In this document: piece by piece, positions 20,114-27,304 of the stretch
Numbering within the stretch: the first letter of the stretch is position 1
How the letters are laid out: every line of letters starts with the position of its first letter
Origin: Anaerobiospirillum sp. NML120448
Lineage (GTDB): Bacteria; Pseudomonadota; Gammaproteobacteria; Enterobacterales; Succinivibrionaceae
Direction: 5' to 3'
Assembly: GCF_023050945.1 (NCBI RefSeq)
Contig: NZ_JALKIM010000024.1
Location: forward strand, 1-48,006
Length of the DNA stretch: 48,006 nt
Notes under the pieces: generated by a model
Told to the model about the DNA's origin: nothing
The model's database searches: none
The model's input: the letters and a program-made list of their open reading frames with translations, nothing else
Made by a program: the position numbers and the translations under genes

Positions 20114-20851
20114 ATGAACAAACCTAAATTGCTAGCCGTTATCCCAGCTCGTGGTGGCTCCAAGCGTATTTTGCATAAGAACATTAAAGACTTTTTAGGT
20201 AGACCACTAATTGCTTACTCCATTGAGAGTGCTCAAAAGGCAGGCATTTTTGAAGACATTATCGTATCTACTGATGACCCTGAAATTGCTAAGGTGGCTC
20301 AGGAATTAGGAGCTCAAGTTCCTTTTATGCGTGATGCTGTGCTCTCTAATGACTTTACAGGTACTGGAGCAGTAGCTTGCGATGCCTACCATAAAATGAA
20401 AGATCTAGGTCACGAGTACGATGGAACTTGTACTATTTATGCTACCGCCCCTCTTTTAACCCCTGAGCATTTGGTTAAAGCTTACGAGATGTTTGTTAAA
20501 GACCATGTCGATTACTTGTTCTCAGGTTGCGAACTACCTTTTCCTTTCCAGCGTAGCTTCTTTTTAGATGAGGCAAATAAGCCTACTCCTGTAATGCCAG
20601 AGTGCATCCCTATGCGCTCCCAGGACTTACCTAAAGCCTACCAAGATGCAGGACAATTCTACTTTAAGTCTATTGCCTACACTGAATTTGATGGCTTAAG
20701 CCCTGATGATCGCAAGCAAGTTGATGACAGTAAGTTTGTTACTCGTTTATATGAAATGCCTCGTCATCGAGTTATCGATATTGATACTCCAGAGGATTGG
20801 GAATATGCCTTAGTTTTAGCTAAAGCAGTCAATGAGCTTAAGCTAGACTAA
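20114..20851 (+). CDS. pseF: Pseudaminic acid cytidylyltransferase
   Basis: Activates pseudaminic acid with CTP to CMP-Pse, the donor for glycosyltransferases. The 245 residues belong to the CMP-NeuAc synthetase family: N-terminal AVIPARGGSKRI nucleotide-binding loop, then FLGRPLIAYSIESA, STDDPEIAKVA, and a C-terminal IDIDTPEDW segment. ATG 20114 gives the family N-terminus; an upstream ATG at 20027 would overlap pseC and add unrelated residues. The ribosome binding site is weak (AAGAG). Context with pseB, pseC and pseG favours PseF over NeuA. Confidence 0.9.
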   Translation: MNKPKLLAVIPARGGSKRILHKNIKDFLGRPLIAYSIESAQKAGIFEDIIVSTDDPEIAKVAQELGAQVPFMRDAVLSNDFTGTGAVACDAYHKMKDLGHEYDGTCTIYATAPLLTPEHLVKAYEMFVKDHVDYLFSGCELPFPFQRSFFLDEANKPTPVMPECIPMRSQDLPKAYQDAGQFYFKSIAYTEFDGLSPDDRKQVDDSKFVTRLYEMPRHRVIDIDTPEDWEYALVLAKAVNELKLD

Positions 20852-20884
20852 ATTAGTAAGTCTTACTTTGGTTGGAACTTAGTT

Positions 20885-22039
20885 ATGAATAAATCTAATC
20901 TTATACAGATTGGCGTTATTTTAAGAGCAAATGAGCAAATTGGTACAGGCCATTTAATGCGCATTAAATCACTCTTACCTAAACTAAAAGAGCATGCACA
21001 CCTGACCCTTTACGTTTATAACTTTGCCCCTGTCTTAAAGCCTTTATGCTCTGATTATGATGATATTGTAACTTTTGAGACTAAAGAAGATATTTTAAGC
21101 CATCTTAAAGATAAGCTTGCTCAAGGGCAGTCTATAGCTGATCTCTTTATTATTGATGATTATGCTATTGATAAAAGTTTTGAGAGCGAGCTTTATCCTT
21201 ATAGCAAAATTTTTGTTATTGATGATTTGGCTAATAGAGAACATCAATGCCACATGCTCTTAGACCAAACACTCTTTACTAAAGAGCAAGAATATCAAAA
21301 ACTTTGCCCTCAAGATTGTGAGTTATTACTAGGCTCACAATACTCTTTAACTAAAGAGTGTTTTTACCCTCAATATTTTGACTTTGACCATCAAAGCACT
21401 TGCTCATGTTTATGCCATCAGCTGCCCTTTAGCGCCCGCGCCATAGCGCTCGCATCCAAGGCTCAGCACAAAGATATCAAGCAAGCGCACAATCCTACAT
21501 CCTTAACCTTACCTAAGGTTTTAGTTAACTTTGGTGGTGCTGACCCTGCTGGTGCTTGCTTGTTGACCTTTAAAGCCGTAGTTAGTGAGCAGCTATACCA
21601 ACATTATGACTTTTACTTTTTACTAGGTGCAGCCAATAAAGACTTTGACCTTATCAATAAGTTATTGTCAGACCTACCAGCAGATACCCAAAAGCGTATT
21701 AAACTAATTAGCCATTGCAATGATGTTGCTGACCTGCTCTATCGTTTTGACCTAGCTATAGGCGCTTATGGAGGTATGTTCCGTGAGCGTATTGCAGCTG
21801 CTATTCCTACAATAGGAGTAGAGATTGCTGATAATCAAGCAGGAGCTCAGGAAATAGTAAAGCACCTGCAAATAGGACTAAGCTTAACTTTAGATGAGCT
21901 TCATAATGGTAAATGCGTTACTAAGGCTTTAACTACCCTCACCGAGCAGGCAGACACCTACACTAAAAACTGCCAAGCTATCTATGATGGCCAAGGCTTA
22001 AACCGCATTGTCGCTAAGATGCTCTCACTCTTAGCTTAA
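20885..22039 (+). CDS. pseG: UDP-2,4-diacetamido-2,4,6-trideoxy-altropyranose hydrolase
   Basis: Removes UDP before condensation with PEP in pseudaminic acid synthesis. It is a GT-B-fold (MurG-like) hydrolase. The N-terminal IGTGHLMR contains the catalytic His23. The C-terminal half has VNFGGADPAG and GAYGGMFRERIAAAIPTI, typical of PseG. Two oddities are visible: the usual R-x-D ahead of the IGxGH motif reads R-A-N (Asn16), and the 384-residue length exceeds many homologues because of a Cys/His-rich segment at about 165-210. It lies 33 bases after pseF. The next steps (PseH acetyltransferase and PseI synthase) are not encoded in the window. Confidence 0.85.
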   Translation: MNKSNLIQIGVILRANEQIGTGHLMRIKSLLPKLKEHAHLTLYVYNFAPVLKPLCSDYDDIVTFETKEDILSHLKDKLAQGQSIADLFIIDDYAIDKSFESELYPYSKIFVIDDLANREHQCHMLLDQTLFTKEQEYQKLCPQDCELLLGSQYSLTKECFYPQYFDFDHQSTCSCLCHQLPFSARAIALASKAQHKDIKQAHNPTSLTLPKVLVNFGGADPAGACLLTFKAVVSEQLYQHYDFYFLLGAANKDFDLINKLLSDLPADTQKRIKLISHCNDVADLLYRFDLAIGAYGGMFRERIAAAIPTIGVEIADNQAGAQEIVKHLQIGLSLTLDELHNGKCVTKALTTLTEQADTYTKNCQAIYDGQGLNRIVAKMLSLLA

Positions 22040-22165
22040 TCATAAGAAGTTTTGCCTCTTTAAGAGCGCAAAACTTCCTATCTTGCCCCCCTCAAGGCTA
22101 AGTTCCAATGCTCAAGGCTAAGGCTCAAAACCCAATGCTTTTGACTTTGACCTTTCGCCTTTCAC

Positions 22166-22199
22166 CTTAAGCCGTAAGGCTTACAGCTTACGGCTTAAG
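22166..22199. terminator. Hairpin between convergent pseG and ung
   Basis: A perfect 13-bp inverted repeat (CTTAAGCCGTAAG / CTTACGGCTTAAG) with an 8-base loop sits directly beside the ung stop. There is no T run. It is preceded by repeated CTCAAGGCTAAG words. Its location between convergent genes suggests termination or 3'-end protection. Confidence 0.5.
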
Positions 22200-22201
22200 C
22201 C

Positions 22202-22897
22202 TTATGGATAACTAACAACACTTGGCAAGTTCCAATCAATTGGCGCTTTACCCATGGCCACTAAATATTCATTAGCTTTAGAGAAGTGACGGCAGCCAAA
22301 AAAGCCGTTATAGGCTGATAAAGGACTAGGATGTGCCGCTTCTAATACTAAGTTGTTAACTCTATCCACCATCTTACATTTAGCTTTGGCTTTAGAGCCC
22401 CACAACATATAAACCAAGTGTGAGCTATTGTTATTAATTTGCTCTATGACTTTAGTAGTAAATTCATCCCAGCCATTTTTACTATGAGATAGTGGCTTGC
22501 TATCTTGTACAGTCAAAATACTATTGAGCATTAGCACACCCTGCTCAGCCCAATGGGTTAAACAACCATGATTAGGAATCACAAAGCCAGGAATATCATT
22601 TTGTAACTCTTTATACATGTTTACTAATGATGGCGGGGTTTTAATACCTGGTTTTACAGAAAAAGCCAAACCCATAGCCTGACCAGGCTGATGATAAGGA
22701 TCCTGGCCAATAATTACTACTTTTAGATTTTTAAACTCAGTCAATCTAAAAGCATTAAAAATCTCATTACGTGGTGGATAGCAAGTAATACCAGCAGCTA
22801 AATCTTGATCGTAACGAGCCATGGCATTAATAAAATAAGGCTCACTTTTTAATGGCCCAAGCAAATCATGCCAATCTTTACATACTAAAGAATCCAT
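22202..22897 (-). CDS. ung: Uracil-DNA glycosylase
   Basis: Family 1 UDG, which removes uracil from DNA to start base excision repair. The 231 residues match E. coli Ung (229). Motifs seen are GQDPYHQPGQAMGLAFSV with catalytic Asp66, TPPSLVNMYKEL, and HPSPLSAYNGFFG with His189. I chose the ATG at 22895-22897, which has AGAGG just upstream, over an ATG seven codons earlier that lacks a binding site and adds nonfamily residues. It is monocistronic. Confidence 0.95.
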   Translation of the reverse strand: MDSLVCKDWHDLLGPLKSEPYFINAMARYDQDLAAGITCYPPRNEIFNAFRLTEFKNLKVVIIGQDPYHQPGQAMGLAFSVKPGIKTPPSLVNMYKELQNDIPGFVIPNHGCLTHWAEQGVLMLNSILTVQDSKPLSHSKNGWDEFTTKVIEQINNNSSHLVYMLWGSKAKAKCKMVDRVNNLVLEAAHPSPLSAYNGFFGCRHFSKANEYLVAMGKAPIDWNLPSVVSYP

Positions 22898-22918
22898 GCC
22901 TCTACCCCTAATCATCAA

Positions 22919-23084
22919 AAAAGGAACTAACTAACACTAAAAAATTCTAGCATACCCCTACCCTATCCTCCATCTAAAAAGGAACCAGCCTCCTCCTACT
23001 CAAGGCTTATGCTTAACTATCAAATAGCAAAATAATGGCTCTTTACTCTCACTCTTGATGATTTACATAGATAGGCGACTTTGG
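22919..23084. other. Spacer upstream of ung and left of the tandem repeats
   Basis: No gene is seen. It should contain the ung promoter on the minus strand and possibly a plus-strand promoter reading into the first tandem repeat. Confidence 0.4.
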
Positions 23085-23455
23085 CCATAGTATTAGCTAT
23101 ATGCCTTTGAAGTAGTGTTTAGGAGCTAGAACCTCGATAAAGCCTTATCCATCAAGGGTTTAAGGCTTATTATTTTTTTAAACTTGTGGGGGGTCACCCA
23201 TATTATTACCATAGTATTAGCTATATGCCTTTGAAGTAGTGTTTAGGAGTTGAAATCGCAATAAAGCCTTATCCATCAAGGCTTTAAGGCTTATTATTTT
23301 TTTAAACTTGTGGGGGGTCACCCATATTATTGCCATAGTATTAGCTATATGCCTTTGAAGTTGTGTTTAGGAGTTGAAATCTTGATAAAGCCTTATCCAT
23401 CAAGGGTTCAAGGCTTATTTATTTTTTTAACTTGTGGGGGGCAAATTATATTATT
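23085..23455 (+). repeat. Three direct 124-bp tandem repeats, each with a terminator-like hairpin
   Basis: Units begin with CCATAGTATTAGCTATATG at 23085, 23209 and 23333, a spacing of exactly 124 bases, with no unrelated spacer between them. Each contains GTGTTTAGGAG, a variable 10-15-base stretch, a hairpin AAGCCTT...AAGGCTT followed by seven Ts, and then AACTTGTGGGGGG. Copies 1 and 2 also share GTCACCCATATTATT. The third copy decays at its right end. No reading frame is conserved, and there is no insertion-sequence hallmark. The layout (promoter-like AT block, short variable body, hairpin plus U tract) suggests three tandem small RNA genes on the plus strand of roughly 90 nt each. Alternatives are a repeated terminator cassette or an inert tandem duplication. 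Confidence 0.75.
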
Positions 23456-23614
23456 GCAAAGCTAGTTTTATTAGCTCATGCTGATCATAAGAGAGAGTCT
23501 TGTTGTCGTTGGAGTTGGAGTTGGGTATACCCCAATTTTTTCCTCCTCTTTAGTTACTAAAGTTGCCATTAGCCATTGGCCTTTAGTCAATTGCTCATGG
23601 CCCAGGGATATTGG

Positions 23615-23668
23615 CTTCAAGCTATGGGCTATGGGCTATGGGCAAAGCCCATAGTCCATAGTTTGAAG
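23615..23668. repeat. 22-bp imperfect inverted repeat with CTATGGG iterations
   Basis: CTTCAAGCTATGGGCTATGG at 23615 and following pairs with the arm 23647-23668 (two mismatches in 22). CTATGGG is repeated three times inside the left arm and loop. It lies downstream of eda between its terminator and the tandem repeats. Function unknown. Confidence 0.6.
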
Positions 23669-23690
23669 CGGGGCTGGTAAGAGCGGCAAT

Positions 23691-23716
23691 AAAAAAGCCC
23701 TCATAATGAGGGCTTA
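23691..23716 (-). terminator. Intrinsic terminator of eda
   Basis: AAGCCCTC pairs with GAGGGCTT. On the minus strand the stem is followed by six Us. It lies about 38 bases after the eda stop. Confidence 0.85.
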
Positions 23717-23752
23717 AAAACTAATTAAACTAAACAGTAAGAATTTTGAAAA

Positions 23753-24727
23753 TTACTTAGCCTTTGGGCGCTGACGGATATGGAAAGCAAAGCCGCCAAT
23801 TTCTTCCTTCATGTAGGCAGTGATTAAATTGCCCTTAGCATCAAAGAAGCGGTTCTCCTCGTCGAACTCTACACCCTTGCGCTCTAACATAGCCATTGCA
23901 CGCTTGAGGTCGCAAGTATCAACACAGATGTGGCCATGAGTACCAACAAATGGAACCTTCATTACCTCAACTAAATTGCCGCTAAAGAAAGCAATTGGAG
24001 TCTCACGCTTATCGCTCTCAAAGAGCTCAGCAATACGATCAGTTACCTTAGTAGCATTGTCCGCAGTATTAGCATTAATACCTACGTGACCTACGGTGAA
24101 ATCAAATACCTTGTTGTTAATTTCCTTACAGGTCTTAACAATGCCTTCCCAATCCTTTTCCTTTACCATCTTAGCAGGAGGAACAAAGCTACCGCCAACA
24201 GCAGCTACGTTAGGAAGATCTAAGTAGTCACGGAGATTATGTAAGCCAACACCACCAGTTGGAACAAACTTAATGCCGCTAAATGGAGCGGCTAAATTCT
24301 TAATAGTATTAACACCGCCATAAGCCTCAGCTGGGAAGAACTTTACGACCTTTAAGCCGTAGTTCATTGCTTCTTCAATGTCTGAAGGAACTACAGTACC
24401 TGGGCAAACTGGAACATTGTTGTTGACGCACCACTCAACAACTTTAGCATTGAAGCCTGGGGTAATAACAAACTTACCGCCATTATCTACAGTCTCTTTG
24501 GCCTGGTCTACAGTATGTACGGTACCAGAACCTACGATAATTTCAGGTACTTCTTTAGCCATGCGCTTGATGGACTCACCACCAGCAGCGGTACGGAAGG
24601 TAACCTCAGCAATAGGAATACCACCCTCTACTAAAGCACGAGCTAATGGAACAGCATCATTTGGATCATCTAGAGTTACAAGAGGAACAATACCGTACTC
24701 GCCAATACGCTCAAAAATGTCAGACAT
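23753..24727 (-). CDS. eda: KDPG/KHG aldolase fused to a glyoxalase (VOC)-like domain
   Basis: The N-terminal about 205 residues are a class I aldolase splitting 2-keto-3-deoxy-6-phosphogluconate to pyruvate and glyceraldehyde-3-phosphate. Visible are Glu41 in IAEVTFRTAAG, GSGTVHTVDQA, the Schiff-base Lys129 in VVKFFPAEAYGG, and FVPTGGV. Typical Eda is about 210 residues; here another about 115 residues follow. They begin FTVGHVGINA and include THGHICVDTCDLKRAMAMLERKG and EIGGFAFHIRQ, which resembles the beta-alpha-beta pattern of the vicinal-oxygen-chelate fold. Similar fusions exist, as far as I recall, in gut Firmicutes. The role of the added domain is unknown. ATG follows AGAGGA. kdgK lies upstream in the same orientation. 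Confidence 0.88.
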   Translation of the reverse strand: MSDIFERIGEYGIVPLVTLDDPNDAVPLARALVEGGIPIAEVTFRTAAGGESIKRMAKEVPEIIVGSGTVHTVDQAKETVDNGGKFVITPGFNAKVVEWCVNNNVPVCPGTVVPSDIEEAMNYGLKVVKFFPAEAYGGVNTIKNLAAPFSGIKFVPTGGVGLHNLRDYLDLPNVAAVGGSFVPPAKMVKEKDWEGIVKTCKEINNKVFDFTVGHVGINANTADNATKVTDRIAELFESDKRETPIAFFSGNLVEVMKVPFVGTHGHICVDTCDLKRAMAMLERKGVEFDEENRFFDAKGNLITAYMKEEIGGFAFHIRQRPKAK

Positions 24728-24877
24728 AAGAAATCCTCTGAAAACTTAAACCTGTTAACCACACAGGCAAATTTTAAAATTTGTGCCTTTAAATGAAATT
24801 GGGCTAAACACACTCATTAGCACATTCTATGTTAACTCATACAACATGCTAAATATAGCACTAAAGGCATTTTAGGC

Positions 24878-24903
24878 TTGTGATACTGGTAACATTATCA
24901 CAA
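24878..24903. promoter_or_regulatory. Operator-like inverted repeat upstream of eda
   Basis: A perfect 8-bp inverted repeat, TTGTGATA and TATCACAA, with a 10-base spacer lies about 150 bases upstream of the eda start and just after kdgK. It could be a regulator site for an eda promoter between the two genes. The protein is unknown. Confidence 0.4.
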
Positions 24904-24934
24904 AATCAAGAAAATTTGTGTTTTTCTTACACTT

Positions 24935-25891
24935 TTACAAAGCAACACGCTTATGGCTATCCATAAATTGCTTTAATAACTCTGGAGTTGGTAAACCCTC
25001 ATTATCACCAGCAAAAGTACACTGAATAGCACCAATAGCACAAGCACGCTCAACAGCGCTTTGTAAAGGAAGATCTTCCATAAGACCAGTAATTACGCCA
25101 CAAGCAAAGCCGTCACCTGCACCTACAGTGTCAACTACCTTATCAATGATAAAGCCAGGAACGGTATACTCCTTATCACCATCACGTACTAAAGCACCAT
25201 CAGGGCCTAACTTAGTAACTACCATCTTAGCGCCAAGATTCATGTAAAAATCATTAATCTTGCTTGGGTCTTCGGTGTTACATAAAATCTTACCCTCGCC
25301 ACAGCCAGGTAAGACTAAGTCAGCATAAGTAGCATACTCATTAAGAGTCTTAACCATTACTTCCTGAGATGGCCATAATTGAGGACGTAAGTTAGGATCA
25401 AAGGAAATAAATAAACCCTGATCCTTAGCTTTTTTAATTAAAGCTAATACAGCGCTACGAGTATCGTCGGTTAAAGCTGGGAAAATACCTGTTAAGTGGA
25501 TATGGCTGAACTTAGAGAAATCAATCTTTTCGATATCGTCTGCATTTAAAGTAGAAGCAGCAGAGCCCTTTCTAAAATAGAAAATTTCTGGATCGCCCTT
25601 GCTAACTTTGCTCTTGAGCATAAAGCCAGTAGTTTTTTCATCGCTATATAAGACGTTGTTATCATCAATCTTATTATTGCGTAAAGTACGGGCAATCAAC
25701 TTACCAAAAGGATCGTTTCCTAACTTAGTAACATAAGAAACATAATGGCCTAAACGAGCTGCGCCTGTAGCAACATTAAACTCAGCACCAGCAACTGCTA
25801 AAGAATATCCAGACACACTATCTAATGAGCCTTCGCTTTGAGCGATCAACATACCCATTGGCTCGCCAACTAATAATAAGCCCTTTGCCAT
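24935..25891 (-). CDS. kdgK: 2-dehydro-3-deoxygluconokinase (PfkB family)
   Basis: Phosphorylates KDG to KDPG, the substrate of the neighbouring aldolase, in hexuronate catabolism. The 318 residues have the PfkB fold: the N-terminal LLLVGEPMGML strand, GAEFNVATGAARLG substrate loop, LTGIFPAL, FDPNLRPQLW, and the C-terminal anion hole DTVGAGDGF with catalytic Asp260. ATG follows AGGAG. Adjacency to eda makes KdgK more likely than fructokinase or ribokinase. The gap of 207 bases and an inverted repeat suggest eda also has its own promoter. Confidence 0.88.
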   Translation of the reverse strand: MAKGLLLVGEPMGMLIAQSEGSLDSVSGYSLAVAGAEFNVATGAARLGHYVSYVTKLGNDPFGKLIARTLRNNKIDDNNVLYSDEKTTGFMLKSKVSKGDPEIFYFRKGSAASTLNADDIEKIDFSKFSHIHLTGIFPALTDDTRSAVLALIKKAKDQGLFISFDPNLRPQLWPSQEVMVKTLNEYATYADLVLPGCGEGKILCNTEDPSKINDFYMNLGAKMVVTKLGPDGALVRDGDKEYTVPGFIIDKVVDTVGAGDGFACGVITGLMEDLPLQSAVERACAIGAIQCTFAGDNEGLPTPELLKQFMDSHKRVAL

Positions 25892-26404
25892 TTAATAACT
25901 CCTAAAATTACTTTTAATCTAAATTGCTAGCCTTCTAAAGCAATCGAGGTGCTCTTCTCTCAAAACTTTAACTTGTTAGCTTTAAGAGCTCTTACTCTTT
26001 AGAGCATAGCCCAGTCTTATTATGAGATCCTGATGAATGAATAGCACTACAGGAAATAAGCTTAAAAAGCTTAGTATAGCCGATAATTTAAGCTCTACTA
26101 ACCTTATAATTTGCTCAAATAAATAGCATATTAATGCAGGTCTGGGAACTTGTAAACTAGTATGTAAGCTAAACTATACTTAGTTCACAAAATAGAAAAT
26201 TATCTAAATTGCACATTATTTGCTCAAGGTGTAGCTATCTTTTCTCTCACCCCTGTCCTATTAAGAAAAACTTACTAACAATATGATATTAATAACTTAA
26301 ACTAGCTAATCCATTCCTATGTTTGCAATGAGACAATAATTATCCCCAAATCACCATATTTTTCTTGTTTTTTGCTAAAATTGCCCAAGAATTACCAATT
26401 TTTT
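25892..26404. other. Divergent spacer between kdgK and the Bax-inhibitor-like gene
   Basis: No gene is seen in about 510 bases. It must hold divergent promoters for both genes. GCCGATAA at 26079-26086 recalls a sigma-28 -10, but the matching -35 spacing is wrong. Confidence 0.4.
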
Positions 26405-26416
26405 AAGGAGTTTTTT

Positions 26417-27160
26417 ATGGCATCGTCAAATCCAGCAATGGGTGTACTTGATCGTGCTGCGTCTGGTGAGCTTAATTTTGGTGGCTTAGGTGAGGTTGCT
26501 ACTTTATCTGGCGCTACTACCAAATCCATCTTATTAGTAGCTATCACTTTTGTGGTTGGTTACTTTAGCATGATGTATTGCTTTAACCAGATTTTCACAA
26601 CTGGCAAGGTACCTACATTTTTACTCTATGGTTCAGTAATCGTATCTTTAATCGTTGCGGTTATTACCATTTTTAAACCACAAGCCTCACCTTTTACCGC
26701 TCCAGCTTATGCTGTTTGCGAAGGTGTAGCTTTAGGCTGTATCAGTGCTACTTTTGAGCTTAAGTACCCTGGTATTGTAGCTACTGCTGTTATCTCTACT
26801 TTCGTAGTAGTAATGAGCATGTTAGCTTTATGGAAGTTTAAGTTAATTGTTCCAACTGCTCGTTTCCGTAGCATTGTGGTAGGCGCAACTGCTGGTGTTG
26901 CTATCCTTTACCTTTTAAACTTTGTCTTCCATTTATTTGGTATTACTTTATTACCAAGCTCTGGTGCTCTTTCCATTGCTGTGTCTTTAATCGTATGTAC
27001 TATTGCAGCTTTAAACTTAGTACTTGATTTTGACATGATTGAGCAATCAGTAAATGAAGGCTTACCAAAGTACTTTGAGTTCTATTGCGCCTTCTCATTA
27101 TTAGTAACCATTTGCTGGTTATACATTGAGATCTTAAGATTATTATCCAAGCGTGAATAG
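26417..27160 (+). CDS. Bax inhibitor-1/YccA-like integral membrane protein
   Basis: A 247-residue protein with about seven predicted membrane helices: roughly residues 32-52, 61-80, 85-108, 113-133, 140-165, 175-198 and 210-235. The N-terminus (MASSNPAMG...) and the overall pattern resemble the BaxI_1 branch of the Bax inhibitor-1 superfamily rather than E. coli YccA itself. Proteins of this fold are linked to calcium leak and membrane protease control, but the role of this branch is unclear. ATG 26417 is chosen because AAGGAG precedes it by six bases; the longer in-frame start at 26372 has none. Confidence 0.75.
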   Translation: MASSNPAMGVLDRAASGELNFGGLGEVATLSGATTKSILLVAITFVVGYFSMMYCFNQIFTTGKVPTFLLYGSVIVSLIVAVITIFKPQASPFTAPAYAVCEGVALGCISATFELKYPGIVATAVISTFVVVMSMLALWKFKLIVPTARFRSIVVGATAGVAILYLLNFVFHLFGITLLPSSGALSIAVSLIVCTIAALNLVLDFDMIEQSVNEGLPKYFEFYCAFSLLVTICWLYIEILRLLSKRE

Positions 27161-27197
27161 GCCAAAAATGAGCATATTGCCTCAAATTTAGCCAAAT

Positions 27198-27260
27198 TTG
27201 TGCTTTGATTGTTTTATTGATGTAAGTTTTTTATTATTAGAGCGATTTGGTATTTATTAA
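27198..27260 (+). other. Possible Phe-rich leader peptide ahead of pheA
   Basis: A 20-codon frame from TTG 27198 to TAA 27258-27260 has four Phe codons, and its stop falls in the loop of the hairpin just before pheA. It has no good ribosome binding site and a weak start codon, so it is only a candidate leader peptide for attenuation. Confidence 0.2.
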
Positions 27261-27277
27261 CCAAATCGCTTTTTTTG
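27241..27277 (+). terminator. Terminator or attenuator immediately upstream of pheA
   Basis: A perfect 11-bp stem (AGCGATTTGGT / ACCAAATCGCT) is followed by seven Ts. It ends only 27 bases before the pheA ATG and 18 before its AGGAG. It can serve as the terminator of the upstream membrane gene. There is little room for a pheA promoter after it, so it may also act as an attenuator. CCAAAT at about 27192-27197 could pair with ATTTGG of the left arm as an antiterminator. Confidence 0.75.
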
Positions 27278-27304
27278 TTTTTGGCCATCAAAAAAGGAGA
27301 GATC

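Noticed and set aside
23085-23455. CRISPR array
   Set aside because: The repeats are 124 bases long and contiguous, without unique spacers, and no cas gene is nearby.
26063-26086. Sigma-28-like TAAA...GCCGATAA
   Set aside because: The spacing is 12 rather than 15 bases, and the downstream gene is not flagellar.
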